Assembly (NCBI GenBank): GCA_910586735.1
Contig: CAJUJW010000035.1
Span: 1 to 16,550 of the forward strand
DNA: 16,550 nucleotides
Source: an uncultured Oscillibacter sp.
Lineage (GTDB): Bacteria; Bacillota; Clostridia; Oscillospirales; Oscillospiraceae
Reading direction: 5' to 3'
Positions 1 to 7,177 of this stretch are shown here, piece by piece (the stretch's first letter is position 1; each line of letters begins with the position of its first letter). The notes under the pieces are model-generated. The model had not been told where the DNA came from. It did no database searches and saw only the letters and a program-made list of their open reading frames with translations. Made by a program: the position numbers and the translations under genes.

Positions 1-2
1 CA

Positions 3-98
3 CGAGAAATCGTGGAAATCCTCATCGACCACATCACTGTAGGCAAGCGCATCCCCAGCACCCGTGACGTTCCCATTGAAATCTATTGGAATTTTTAA
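3..98 (+). CDS. Large serine recombinase, C-terminal end (5' partial)
   Basis: Only the last 31 codons are in the window, reading from base 3 to a TAA at 96-98. The peptide contains ILIDHITVGKR and ends in VPIEIYWNF. This resembles the extreme C-terminus of large serine recombinases of Firmicutes elements, which usually end with a basic-hydrophobic stretch and an IEIYW/YKF-like tail. The catalytic serine domain, the recombinase domain and the zinc ribbon would all lie upstream of the window. These enzymes integrate and excise elements by recombining attP with attB. Its position less than 300 bases from a disrupted gene fits the role of integrase of this element. Identification rests on a short tail, so it is good but not certain. 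Confidence 0.72.
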   Translation, partial: REIVEILIDHITVGKRIPSTRDVPIEIYWNF

Positions 99-114
99 GG
101 AGCATATAGACCCT

Positions 115-309
115 ATGCAATCCAAAGAAGAATTTGAGCAAACCATTCAATCCATCGACCAGGCGTTAGGTGAAATTGAGCACACCCTGGAGCAAATGCT
201 GACCCTGGCTCAGTTGTCCGCCAGCGATTTGAATGTAGACCGGGAGGCCCTGCAAAAGACTCTGGAACGCCTTCAACGCAAGATCGACCGCATCGCCGAT
301 ACGATCTAG
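115..309 (+). CDS. Small coiled-coil protein between recombinase and attachment site
   Basis: This is a 64-residue ORF starting at ATG 115 and ending with TAG at 307-309. I chose this start because AAGGAG (97-102) lies 12 bases upstream, overlapping the recombinase stop codon; an in-frame ATG at 64 would overlap the recombinase. The protein is charged, lacks cysteines and signal sequences, and has heptad-like spacing of Ile/Leu (residues about 7-32 and 42-62), suggesting two helices that form a coiled coil. I do not recognise a family. Position suggests translational coupling to the recombinase. One possible role, inferred only from size, coiled-coil character and position, is an accessory or directionality factor for the recombinase; it could equally be an unrelated cargo gene. 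Confidence 0.55.
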   Translation: MQSKEEFEQTIQSIDQALGEIEHTLEQMLTLAQLSASDLNVDREALQKTLERLQRKIDRIADTI

Positions 310-328
310 TGCCATTTTTCGCCGTTTT

Positions 329-362
329 TTGCAATAATGTTGCACTTTCGTAATTGCACCAG
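329..362 (+). other. Putative attachment-site junction (attR)
   Basis: The change from element to host sequence falls here. TGCAA (330-334) and TTGCA (340-344) form an inverted repeat around TAATG, and a third copy, TTGCAC at 354-359, repeats the TTGCAC at 340-345. Clusters of short inverted and direct repeats are common at serine-recombinase attachment sites. The host reading frame of the CotJC-type protein is recognisable from about base 362 on. The exact crossover dinucleotide cannot be determined without the left junction or an empty site. Confidence 0.4.
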
Positions 363-553
363 AGCAGAAAGCCCGCGTGACCTACGACAACATTCTCCGC
401 CTCTCCGACGACCCGGATGTCAGCGATGTCATCAAATTCCTCCGGGCCCGGGAAATTGTCCACTTCCAGCGGTTCGGCGAGGGTCTGCGGCTGGCGAAGG
501 ACAGGATGAACGAGAAAAACGTCTATTATATGAACCCGGCTTTCGACAAGTAA
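356..553 (+). pseudogene. cotJC: CotJC-type manganese catalase, C-terminal fragment (interrupted gene)
   Basis: An open frame from the junction to TAA 551-553 reads EQKARVTYDNILRL, then DPDVSDVIKFLRAREIVHFQ, RFGEGLRLAKDRM, and ends MNPAFDK. This is the C-terminal third of the manganese-catalase/CotJC family, which in clostridia is normally about 190-200 residues; the H in the VHFQRFGE segment belongs to the ferritin-like metal site. No start codon with a ribosome site precedes it, and the frame closes at TAA 335-337 in the element. The gene is therefore split by the element, with its 5' part presumably beyond the left end. CotJC is a spore-coat protein in Bacillus, so the interruption could be permanent damage or reversible by excision. 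Confidence 0.78.
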
Positions 554-561
554 ACCCGAAA

Positions 562-588
562 AAGAGCGGCGGATGCCCCGCCGCTCTT
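562..588. terminator. Bidirectional terminator between cotJC fragment and ligA
   Basis: A perfect 11-bp stem, AAGAGCGGCGG (562-572) with CCGCCGCTCTT (578-588), encloses a 5-base loop. On the minus strand the 3' arm runs into TTTTTC, ideal for ending the ligA operon, which stops at 603. On the plus strand the arm is followed by the weaker CCTTTG and would end the cotJC-type gene. Confidence 0.88.
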
Positions 589-602
589 CCTTTGTCTCAA
601 CG

Positions 603-2579
603 CTACTTCAGCATCTCCGCGAATTCGTCCTCCGTCAGCACGGGGATGCCCAGATCCTCCGCCTTTTTCAGCTTGCTTCCGGCGGCCTCCCCCGCCACCA
701 CGTAGGTCGTCCGCTTGGAGACGGACCCAGCGGCCTTGCCTCCCCGCTCCTCTATCATCGCCTGGGCCGTTTTGCGGTCAAAGCGGCTGAGGGTCCCAGT
801 GAGCACGAAGGTCATCCCGGCAAAGCGCTCGTCCACCAGCTCCGCCGTGCTCTCCATGTTGACCCCCGCATTCTTCAGCCGGGCCAGCAGGTCCTTGGCC
901 TGGAGAGAGGACAGGTAGTCCACCACGCAGCGGGCCGTGACGCCGCCCACGTCGTCTATCTCCGTCAGCTCCTCCTCCGAGGCGGCGGACAAGGCGTCCA
1001 TGGTGCGGAAGTGGGCGGCCAGCACCTTGGCCGCCTTCTCCCCCACCTGCCGAATCCCCAGGCCGTAGATGAGCCGGGAGAGGTCGTTGGACTTGGATCG
1101 ATCTATGGCGGCCAGGAGGTTCTCGGCGGACTTCTTCCCCATCCTGTCCAGCCCGGCCACCTTTTCCGCCTCCAGACCGTAGAGGTCCGCGGGGTTGCTC
1201 ACCTGTCCGCTGTCAATGAGCTGCTGGATTACGGCGGGGCCGCAGCCGTCAATGTCCATGGCGTCCCGGCTGGCAAAGTGGGTCAGGTTCCGCAGGAGCT
1301 GGGCGGGGCACTCCGCCCCGGTGCAGCGGATGGCCGCGCCGTCCTCGTCCCGGCGAACCGGCGCGCCGCAGACCGGGCAGACCTGGGGGAAGAGATAGGG
1401 CGCCGTCCTCTCCGGGCGCTTGGAGAAGTCCACCTCCACCACCTCCGGGATGATCTCCCCCGCCTTTTGCACGATGACGGTGTCCCCGACGCGGATGTCC
1501 TTTTCCGTGATGAGGTCCTGGTTGTGCAGCGTGGCGTTTGTGACGGTTGTCCCCGCTAGGCGGACAGGGGTCAGCACCGCCTTGGGGGTCAGCACCCCGG
1601 TGCGGCCCACCTGAATGACGATGTCCAACACCTGGGCGGGCTTTTTCTCCGGCGGGTATTTGAAAGCCACCGCCCACTTGGGAAACTTGGCTGTGCTGCC
1701 CAATTTCGCCCGGTCCGGCAGGGAGTTGACCTTAATCACCGCACCGTCAATATCAAAGGGATACTCCAGCCGCTGGTCGTTAATGCGGGCAATCTCCGCC
1801 TGACAGGCGGCGGCCCCGGACAGGGTCCGGTGGGGAATAACCCGGAAGCGCTGAGAGGACAGATAGTCCAGTGTCTCCTGGTGGGAGACAAATTCCCTCC
1901 CCTCCGCCAATTGCAGGTTGAACACCTGGATGTCCAGCTTCCGGGCGGCACAGATCTTTGGATCCAGCTGCCGGAGGGACCCGGCGGCGGCGTTCCGGGG
2001 ATTCGCCAGCAGGGGCTTCCCCTGAGTCTCCCGCTGGGCGTTCAGCTCCTCGAACACCGTCCGGGACATGTAGACCTCTCCCCGGACGATGAGCCGGGGC
2101 AGTTTGTCCGGCAGGACCATGGGAATGGAGCGGATGGTCTTCAAGTTTTCCGTCACATCCTCCCCCGTCCGGCCGTCTCCCCGGGTGGCGCCACGGACGA
2201 AAACTCCGTCCCGGTACTCCAGCGCAACGGACAGCCCGTCCACCTTGGGCTCCAGGGAGCAGACGGTCCCCTCTCCCAGCGCCTCGTCGATCCGCTCACA
2301 GAACTCCGCCACCTCCTCGGCGCTGAACACGTCCTGGAGGCTCTCCAGGGGGACCTCGTGGGTGTAGGAGGCGAAGCCCTCCAGAGTCTTCCCGCCGATT
2401 CGCTGGGTGGGCGAGTCCGGCGTGACCTCCTCGGGGTGCTGGGCCTCCAGCTCCTCCAGACGGCGGTTGAGCATGTCGTATTCATAGTCGCTGATGGTGG
2501 GCGCGTCCAGCACGTAGTATTTGTAGCCGTGCTCGTTCAGCGTGTCCCGCAGCTGCTTGATTTCTTCACGGTAATCCAT
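603..2579 (-). CDS. ligA: NAD-dependent DNA ligase LigA
   Basis: This 658-residue protein is close to the usual ~670 for the family and seals nicks in replication and repair using NAD+. All domains are visible: the Ia NAD-binding region with YYVLD and DYEYD (residues ~20-35); the adenylation domain with the nucleotide-accepting lysine in EPKVDG (K112) and RGDGRTGED (~133-141); the OB fold with GRTGVLTPKA (~325-334); a Cys4 zinc finger (C401, C404, C419, C424); helix-hairpin-helix repeats (~440-560); and a C-terminal BRCT domain (~585-658, with TFVLTGTL). AGGAGG (2585-2590) lies 5 bases before the ATG. It is the last gene of the murD-yunB-ligA operon, 9 bases after yunB, and is followed by a strong terminator. 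No key residue is missing. Confidence 0.97.
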   Translation of the reverse strand: MDYREEIKQLRDTLNEHGYKYYVLDAPTISDYEYDMLNRRLEELEAQHPEEVTPDSPTQRIGGKTLEGFASYTHEVPLESLQDVFSAEEVAEFCERIDEALGEGTVCSLEPKVDGLSVALEYRDGVFVRGATRGDGRTGEDVTENLKTIRSIPMVLPDKLPRLIVRGEVYMSRTVFEELNAQRETQGKPLLANPRNAAAGSLRQLDPKICAARKLDIQVFNLQLAEGREFVSHQETLDYLSSQRFRVIPHRTLSGAAACQAEIARINDQRLEYPFDIDGAVIKVNSLPDRAKLGSTAKFPKWAVAFKYPPEKKPAQVLDIVIQVGRTGVLTPKAVLTPVRLAGTTVTNATLHNQDLITEKDIRVGDTVIVQKAGEIIPEVVEVDFSKRPERTAPYLFPQVCPVCGAPVRRDEDGAAIRCTGAECPAQLLRNLTHFASRDAMDIDGCGPAVIQQLIDSGQVSNPADLYGLEAEKVAGLDRMGKKSAENLLAAIDRSKSNDLSRLIYGLGIRQVGEKAAKVLAAHFRTMDALSAASEEELTEIDDVGGVTARCVVDYLSSLQAKDLLARLKNAGVNMESTAELVDERFAGMTFVLTGTLSRFDRKTAQAMIEERGGKAAGSVSKRTTYVVAGEAAGSKLKKAEDLGIPVLTEDEFAEMLK

Positions 2580-2588
2580 GAGGGCCTC

Positions 2589-3275
2589 CTAATTCAATAT
2601 ATAGTCCTTGGCGTCGCTGACCTCCGAGGTGGAGTTAAAATAGGTGTAGGTGTCCGGCACGGACCCCACGATGACGGTTTCCGCCACGGTGACGGCGTTG
2701 GAAACCGTGGTGGCTGTGGAAAATCCGGGAAGCAGGATGCTGACCGCCACATCGATGTTCAGCACAATCTGGTGTTTCGTCTGGTTGATGCCCGCCGAGG
2801 TGAACTCGTTCTCAAAGTTGGCGGAGGAGGAGCCCACGGACTCCATCCGCACGGAGATGCGGGGCCCCCGCCCCGCCAGGAGCACAGAGCCGGTCAGGCT
2901 GCCCACCGGGATGGAAAGCTCTCTGGCGGACACCTGGTCGATCCGGGCAAGGATGATGTCCAGGATGTTGGATTGCAGCCGGTTGAAAGCCGCCATGTTG
3001 CTGTAGATGGCCGCGATCCGCCCCTCGCTGTCTTTTTCAAAGGTAATCAGGTCGCTGTAGGTGATGTTCCCCCCGTCTATGGCCTCGTCCACCGCCTCGG
3101 AGACAATGCGGTTCACCATGTTGGAAACCCGGGTGGTGGCCAGGCTCACCAGAATGGGCCGCATCTGAATGGTGGCAAAAATCATAACTGCCAGGACCGC
3201 CGCCAGGGTGGAAAAGCTCAGGACCCCCAGCAGGGTCCGCCGGGTCATCCGCCGGCGGTAGTAGAAAAAGCCCAT
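2589..3275 (-). CDS. yunB: Sporulation protein YunB
   Basis: This 228-residue protein has a short cytoplasmic N-terminus (YYRRRMTRR), one membrane segment (~14-35) and an extracytoplasmic domain. The core matches the YunB family: LITFEKDSEGRI (~76-87), ELSIPVGSLTGS (~119-130), GRGPRI (~135-140), FENEFTSAGINQTKHQI (~154-170) and VPDTYTYF at the end. In Bacillus subtilis YunB is made in the mother cell and needed for normal sporulation; its biochemical role is unknown. A GTG at 3282-3284 would extend the protein by three residues, but it lies inside the Shine-Dalgarno run GGGGGTGAT, so the ATG at 3273-3275 is the better start. The gene sits between murD and ligA on the same strand, with short gaps. 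Confidence 0.88.
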   Translation of the reverse strand: MGFFYYRRRMTRRTLLGVLSFSTLAAVLAVMIFATIQMRPILVSLATTRVSNMVNRIVSEAVDEAIDGGNITYSDLITFEKDSEGRIAAIYSNMAAFNRLQSNILDIILARIDQVSARELSIPVGSLTGSVLLAGRGPRISVRMESVGSSSANFENEFTSAGINQTKHQIVLNIDVAVSILLPGFSTATTVSNAVTVAETVIVGSVPDTYTYFNSTSEVSDAKDYILN

Positions 3276-3283
3276 CCATATCA

Positions 3284-3314
3284 CCCCCAGGCATTTTATG
3301 CGCCGGGGGCCTGG
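3284..3314 (-). promoter_or_regulatory. Hairpin overlapping the yunB ribosome-binding site
   Basis: CCCCC (3284-3288) and GGC (3290-3292) can pair with GCC (3302-3304) and GGGGG (3305-3309), with one bulged A. An alternative pairing is CCAGGC (3287-3292) with GCCTGG (3309-3314). The inner GCAT/ATGC can extend the first form. Either fold would occlude the GGGGGTGAT ribosome site of yunB in the mRNA from murD, so it could lower yunB translation. It lacks a T tract, so it is not a good terminator. Function is inference. Confidence 0.35.
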
Positions 3315-3316
3315 TC

Positions 3317-4711
3317 TTATTTCAACTCATTCACAATCTCCTTGAAGACCCTTCCCCGTTCCATGAAGTTGGCGAAGCGGTCAAAGGAGGTGCTGGCGGG
3401 GGACAGAATCACCACGTCTCCCGCCTCCGCCCGGCCTCTGGCCAGGGAAACCGCCTGGCGGTAGTTTTCCACATCCACGATTTCCAGGCCGCTGTAATTC
3501 TCCGCCTGCTCCACGCTGCGGCGGATCACCCCGGCGGTGGCCCCGCAGAGAATCAGCAGTTTGACGTGGTCGTTGATCACCGGGCCCAGGCTGTCGTAGG
3601 AGATGCCCTTATCCTTCCCCCCGGCGATGAGAATCACCCGTTCCGGGAAGGAATTCAGCCCCGCGATGGTCCGGCTGGGACTGGAGGCGATGGAGTCGTT
3701 GTAGTACCGCACGCCGTCCAGCTCCCGGACCAGCTCGATGCGGTGCTCCACGCCGCCGAACGTTCCGGCGAAGTCCCGGATGATTTCATCGGGGACCAGC
3801 CCGTCCACGGCGGCGATGGCGGCCATATAGTTTTCCACATTGTGAACGCCGGGGAGCTTGATTCCCGCCAGGGGAAGCACCGCGCGGCGGCCCGTTTCAT
3901 TGACCAGCCAGATTGCCTGGCCCTCCCCGGAGGGGCCGGCGGCCAGATAGGTCCCCCGCTCCACCGTCTCCCGGCGTGAGAACAGGCGGAGGGCCCCCCT
4001 TTCCCGGCCGATGAAGGAGCGTGTCACCTCGTTGTCCGCGTTAAAGACGGCAATATCTTCCGCCGACTGATGTGTAAAGATATTTTCCTTTGCGGAAATG
4101 TACTCCGCGTAGTCCCGGTGAACATCCAAATGGTTGGGCGCCAGGTTGGTGATGACGGCGATATGGGGGCTGTGGGTCATGGTCATAAGCTGGAAGGAGC
4201 TGAGCTCCAGCACGGCAATGTCCCCCTCAGAGATGTCCCCGGTCTCCGCCAGCAGAGGATGGCCGATGTTGCCCCCCAGGTGGACGGTCCGCCCCGCCGC
4301 CCGGAGGAGTTCCGCAATGATGGTGGTTGTTGTTGTTTTCCCGTCGCTGCCCGTGACGGCGATGATGGGACAGGGACAGACCTGAAAGAAGACCTCCATT
4401 TCACTGGTCAGCACACTGCCCCGGCCCACGGCGGCGGCCAACTCCGGCAGGTCAGGCCGCATTCCAGGCGTGCGGAAAATCACGTCCTCCCGCAGGTCCT
4501 TTAAGTAGTCCGGCCCCAGCTGGAGGCGGCAGCCCTTTCCCTCCAGCTCCTCCGCCAGAGGGCCCAGGGCGGCCCGGTCCTTCTTGTCGCAGGCGGTCAC
4601 GGCCACGCCGCGGGAGAGCAGAAGCTCGACCAGGGGCCGGTTGGAGACCCCGATGCCGATGACGGCCACGGTTTTGTTTTGCAGCGAGGACAGATACTCC
4701 TCAAATCTCAT
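3317..4711 (-). CDS. murD: UDP-N-acetylmuramoyl-L-alanine--D-glutamate ligase MurD
   Basis: This 464-residue cytoplasmic Mur ligase adds D-glutamate to UDP-MurNAc-L-Ala with ATP, an essential peptidoglycan step. Features in order: N-terminal Rossmann-like UDP-binding domain with VAVIGIGVSNRP (~15-26); ATP-binding P-loop VTGSDGKTTTT (~119-129); NLAPNHLDVH (~189-198), a Mur ligase signature; SAKENIF with the probable carbamylated lysine K208; EHRIEL (~322-327); and the C-terminal domain with YNDSIASSPSRT (~337-348) and AGGKDKG (~363-369). The start is supported by AAGGAG eight bases before the ATG. It is the first gene of the operon with yunB and ligA; the other division/cell-wall (dcw) genes are not next to it here. 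A sigma-A-like promoter lies about 100 bases upstream. Confidence 0.96.
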   Translation of the reverse strand: MRFEEYLSSLQNKTVAVIGIGVSNRPLVELLLSRGVAVTACDKKDRAALGPLAEELEGKGCRLQLGPDYLKDLREDVIFRTPGMRPDLPELAAAVGRGSVLTSEMEVFFQVCPCPIIAVTGSDGKTTTTTIIAELLRAAGRTVHLGGNIGHPLLAETGDISEGDIAVLELSSFQLMTMTHSPHIAVITNLAPNHLDVHRDYAEYISAKENIFTHQSAEDIAVFNADNEVTRSFIGRERGALRLFSRRETVERGTYLAAGPSGEGQAIWLVNETGRRAVLPLAGIKLPGVHNVENYMAAIAAVDGLVPDEIIRDFAGTFGGVEHRIELVRELDGVRYYNDSIASSPSRTIAGLNSFPERVILIAGGKDKGISYDSLGPVINDHVKLLILCGATAGVIRRSVEQAENYSGLEIVDVENYRQAVSLARGRAEAGDVVILSPASTSFDRFANFMERGRVFKEIVNELK

Positions 4712-4803
4712 GGAAATCGCTCCTTATTCTTCCTGCCCTCAGGCGGGTTTTTACTTCGTAATACCAGCGCCTCCACGGAAGCATTCTGATAAATGGCTTA
4801 CCC

Positions 4804-4832
4804 ATTGTACCACGCCGGGCCCTTCCCGGCAA
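4804..4832 (-). promoter_or_regulatory. Probable sigma-A promoter of the murD-yunB-ligA operon
   Basis: On the minus strand TTGCCG (4827-4832) and TACAAT (4804-4809) are separated by 17 bases. The predicted start near 4797 leaves a leader of roughly 86 bases before the murD ATG. The -35 deviates from TTGACA at three positions, so this is probable rather than certain. Confidence 0.55.
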
Positions 4833-4894
4833 GACTTGCTTGAAGAAGAAATTTGTGATATCCTGTCGGAGAAAACCGGAAAGGAGGTCCCGCC

Positions 4895-5596
4895 ATGGAC
4901 CCGCAGTTTTTTCAGATCGGCCATATCCCCGCCGCCCTCTGGGGACCGCCCTCAGATCGGGTCATTGTCGCCGTCCACGGGGCCCAGTCCTGCAAGACAG
5001 ACGTGCCCTTTCGCCTTCTGGCGGAGACGTTCCCCCGCTGTCAGGTCCTGTGCTTCGACCTGCCGGAACACGGGGACCGCACGGGCGGGCCCGCCCTCTG
5101 CAAGCCCCCTGTCTGCGTCCGGGAGCTGACCGCCGTTCTGGACTACGCCGAAGGCCGGTGGAAGCGCTCCGGCCTGTTCGCCGTAAGCATGGGGGCCTAT
5201 TTCAGCCTCCTGGCCTGCCGGGACCGAAAGGTCGAGCACGCCTGGTTCCTCTCCCCCGTGGTGGACATGGAGCGTTTGACCCGAGACATGATGACCTGGT
5301 TCCAGATTTCCGAGGCCCGCCTGGAGGCGGAGGGGTCCATCCCCACCCCTATGGGGCAAACCCTCTGCTGGGACGACTATTGCTACATCCGCCGTCATCC
5401 CATTGACCGCTGGTCCTGCCCTACCGACATTCTCCGGGGAACCGGAGATACTCTTGCAGCGGAGGAGACCGTGACCGCCTTTGCCGGGCGTTTCGGCTGC
5501 CGCCCGCGGGCCGCGGAGGGTGCGGGGCACTGGTTCCACACGCCGGAGGAACTGGAGGCGCTGTCCGCTTGGCTGCGGGAGACGGCATCATTTTGA
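4895..5596 (+). CDS. Alpha/beta hydrolase of unknown substrate
   Basis: This 233-residue cytoplasmic protein has no signal peptide. The alpha/beta-hydrolase fold is shown by the oxyanion-region motif VAVHGA (~25-30), the strand CFDLPEHGDR (~53-62), a nucleophile elbow AVSMGAY with Ser98, a candidate acid Asp185 in RGTGDTL, and the candidate histidine His212 in GAGHWFHTPEE. The elbow lacks the first glycine of the usual GxSxG, having Ala96 instead, as in several serine-esterase-like members. Length suits a small esterase, thioesterase or peptidase; the substrate cannot be inferred. AAGGAGGT (4881-4888) lies six bases before the ATG. It is divergent from murD, and the rnpB promoter begins 34 bases after its stop with no visible terminator between them. 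Confidence 0.85.
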   Translation: MDPQFFQIGHIPAALWGPPSDRVIVAVHGAQSCKTDVPFRLLAETFPRCQVLCFDLPEHGDRTGGPALCKPPVCVRELTAVLDYAEGRWKRSGLFAVSMGAYFSLLACRDRKVEHAWFLSPVVDMERLTRDMMTWFQISEARLEAEGSIPTPMGQTLCWDDYCYIRRHPIDRWSCPTDILRGTGDTLAAEETVTAFAGRFGCRPRAAEGAGHWFHTPEELEALSAWLRETASF

Positions 5597-5630
5597 GAAA
5601 GAATACTTGAAAAGGTCCGCCAATCTCCGG

Positions 5631-5659
5631 TTGACATCTCCCCCGCTTTTTTGTAAAAT
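5631..5659 (+). promoter_or_regulatory. Consensus sigma-A promoter of rnpB
   Basis: TTGACA (5631-5636), a 17-base spacer and TAAAAT (5654-5659) give a near-perfect housekeeping promoter. The expected start, about 7 bases on, coincides with the first base of the RNase P RNA P1 helix at 5667, which supports both calls. Confidence 0.92.
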
Positions 5660-5666
5660 AGAAACC

Positions 5667-6031
5667 GCGAGTAAGACAGACGGCCGCGTGGGCAGGCCGA
5701 AAGGCCGTCCATGAGGAAAGTCCGGGCTCCACAGGGCAAGGATAACGGGTAACGCCCGCCGAAGGCGACTTCAGGAAAAGTGCAACAGAGATATACCGCT
5801 GGTTCGGTTTTCCGTTCCAGTAAGGGTGGAAAGGTGCGGTAAGAGCGCACCCATCGGCTGGGAACAGTCCGATGCTGTAAACTCTATCCGGAGCAACACC
5901 GGTATGGGAGCGTCGGGGTTCGTCCCCGAAAGGCTGGCCCGGCCGCTCCCGGGGTGGCTGGAGCGCGTTGGCAACAGCGCGCCTAGATAGATGGCTGTCA
6001 AATACAGAACCCGGCTTACAGTTTTGCTCGC
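5667..6031 (+). ncRNA. rnpB: RNase P RNA (class A)
   Basis: This is the catalytic RNA subunit of ribonuclease P, which removes 5' leaders from pre-tRNAs together with the RnpA protein. The universally conserved elements are present in order: GAGGAAAGTCCGGGCTCC (5713-5730, P4 5' strand region), AGTGCAACAGAG (5779-5790), AAACTC followed by CCGGAGCAA (about 5879-5896), and ACAGAACCCGGCTTA (6004-6018, P4 3' strand). The ends are set by helix P1: GCGAGTAAGAC at 5667-5677 pairs, with two G-U pairs, with GTTTTGCTCGC at 6021-6031. The order of elements and the ~365-base length fit the ancestral A type, not the B type of Bacillus. It is flanked by a consensus promoter and a strong terminator, so it is an independent unit. 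Confidence 0.97.
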
Positions 6032-6038
6032 AATATAT

Positions 6039-6076
6039 GAGGACCGTCCGCATGATCTGCGGACGGTCCTCTTTAA
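6039..6076 (+). terminator. Terminator of rnpB, convergent with the XRE gene
   Basis: A perfect 14-bp stem (6039-6052 with 6058-6071) has loop TGATC and is followed by TTTAATTAT. It starts 7 bases after the P1 helix. The stop codon of the opposite-strand regulator is at 6077-6079, so the same hairpin may also end that gene, though the minus side (ATATATTG) is a poor T tract. Confidence 0.9.
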
Positions 6077-7177
6077 TTATAGGATCTCTCCGACGACGGG
6101 CGGGTGGCTGCCCAGCCTCGCTTGAGCCCGGGCAGACTCTTCCGGTATGGTCAGCAGTCGTTCCTGCAATTCCGGGGAGACGTTTTCCAGCCAATATTGG
6201 TCGATCTCCTTGACCTTGAAGTCGTCCCCCCAGTCGTAGACCATATAGGGCTTCTCCGGCCAGCGGGTACGGGCCACCACCTCGTTGTGCCCGTCCCCAT
6301 CAATGTCTTCCACTATGACGTTCAGGCAGTCCTCTACCAGCAGCACGGTTTCCCGGTCCTTCCACTCGCCGGTCTCCCTGTCCCATTTTCCGGTCCAGAA
6401 GCGGTAGTTACAGAGATAGAGCAATCCCCTGGGTTCACTATAGGGGTCTGGGTAGTAGTCCTCGCTGGTGTAGTAGACCTCGTCATACCAGAACAGCCGG
6501 TCGCTCTCCACCTCGAAGGTCACGTCCATCATCCCGCCCAGGAATTCGCCGGAAAACTGACAGGTGGAAACCGTACCCTCATAGGTTCGCCGGTTCCAAC
6601 GGCAGTCCATGCGATAGGACCGTTCGCTGCCCCACTCGCTTTCCAACGTGATGCTGTCAAAGTCCACATCCGCCCCGCACTTCAGGCGGAGCAGATGGCC
6701 CTTGTCCTCCACATAGAGGTAATTCTCATCTCCTACAGTCTCTTTCAGGACAATGGATTTATCCAGCTGTTCGCTGACAAAGGTACTGCAATACCAGATG
6801 GTCCCCAGGGTGGCCGCCAGCATCAGCGCCAGCGCCAGGGCCGTCTGCCAGACGTGCTTCCGCCGCTCCGACTTCAGATTTTCCCGGGAAATCTCCATCA
6901 AATTCTGTACGGGCCGTTCCTCTCTGATGTTCTCCACAGCCTCTTCCTCCTCGTCCTTTCGTACCTCAATTCTCCGGCAGGCCATCAGCTCCTCCACTCC
7001 CAGGCCCAGGGCCTCCGCCAGGGGCTCCAGCAGCGTCACGTCCGGGTAGCTCAGGGCCCGTTCCCACTTGCTTACCGCCTTGTCCGTCACATGGACCCGG
7101 GCCGCCAATTCCTTTTGCGTCAGCCCGGCGGCTTTCCGGTTCTCCGCGATAAAATTTCCGAATTGCTGTTTGTTCAT
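6077..7177 (-). CDS. Membrane-anchored XRE-family transcriptional regulator
   Basis: This 366-residue protein has a Cro/C1-type helix-turn-helix at residues ~6-60, including GLTQKELAARVHVTDKAVSK and WERALSYPDV. A charged linker follows, then one membrane segment (~110-130), then a ~235-residue outer domain rich in acidic and aromatic residues. Near its end VEDIDGDGHNEVVA (~289-302) looks like the calcium-binding DxDxDG loop of FG-GAP/VCBS repeats. The topology predicts DNA binding inside and sensing outside. A GTG at 7184-7186 would add three residues, but it lies inside the Shine-Dalgarno AAGGAGGTG; the ATG at 7175-7177, eight bases after GGAGG, is the better start. The gene is divergent from the polyphosphate polymerase cluster, suggesting local control; the ligand is unknown. 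Confidence 0.85.
   Translation of the reverse strand: MNKQQFGNFIAENRKAAGLTQKELAARVHVTDKAVSKWERALSYPDVTLLEPLAEALGLGVEELMACRRIEVRKDEEEEAVENIREERPVQNLMEISRENLKSERRKHVWQTALALALMLAATLGTIWYCSTFVSEQLDKSIVLKETVGDENYLYVEDKGHLLRLKCGADVDFDSITLESEWGSERSYRMDCRWNRRTYEGTVSTCQFSGEFLGGMMDVTFEVESDRLFWYDEVYYTSEDYYPDPYSEPRGLLYLCNYRFWTGKWDRETGEWKDRETVLLVEDCLNVIVEDIDGDGHNEVVARTRWPEKPYMVYDWGDDFKVKEIDQYWLENVSPELQERLLTIPEESARAQARLGSHPPVVGEIL

Larger units (their letters stand above)
1..355 (+). mobile_element. Right end of an integrated element carrying a serine recombinase
   Basis: The segment contains the 3' end of a serine recombinase gene, a small ORF, and an AT-rich junction that runs directly into a headless CotJC-type gene. 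Recombinase at the edge plus a host gene interrupted at the junction is the normal layout of an element inserted by a large serine recombinase. Base composition is visibly less GC-rich than the genes that follow. The left end and the other half of the host gene lie outside the window, so the type of element (prophage, conjugative or mobilizable) cannot be told. The right boundary is placed where similarity to the host protein starts and may be off by about 20 bases. Confidence 0.7.

Noticed and set aside
1830..3464. 544-codon plus-strand ORF
   Set aside because: It lies antisense across ligA, yunB and the end of murD, all of which have family motifs and ribosome sites. Its composition is the Gly/His/Arg/Val-rich type produced by the complement of GC-rich codons.
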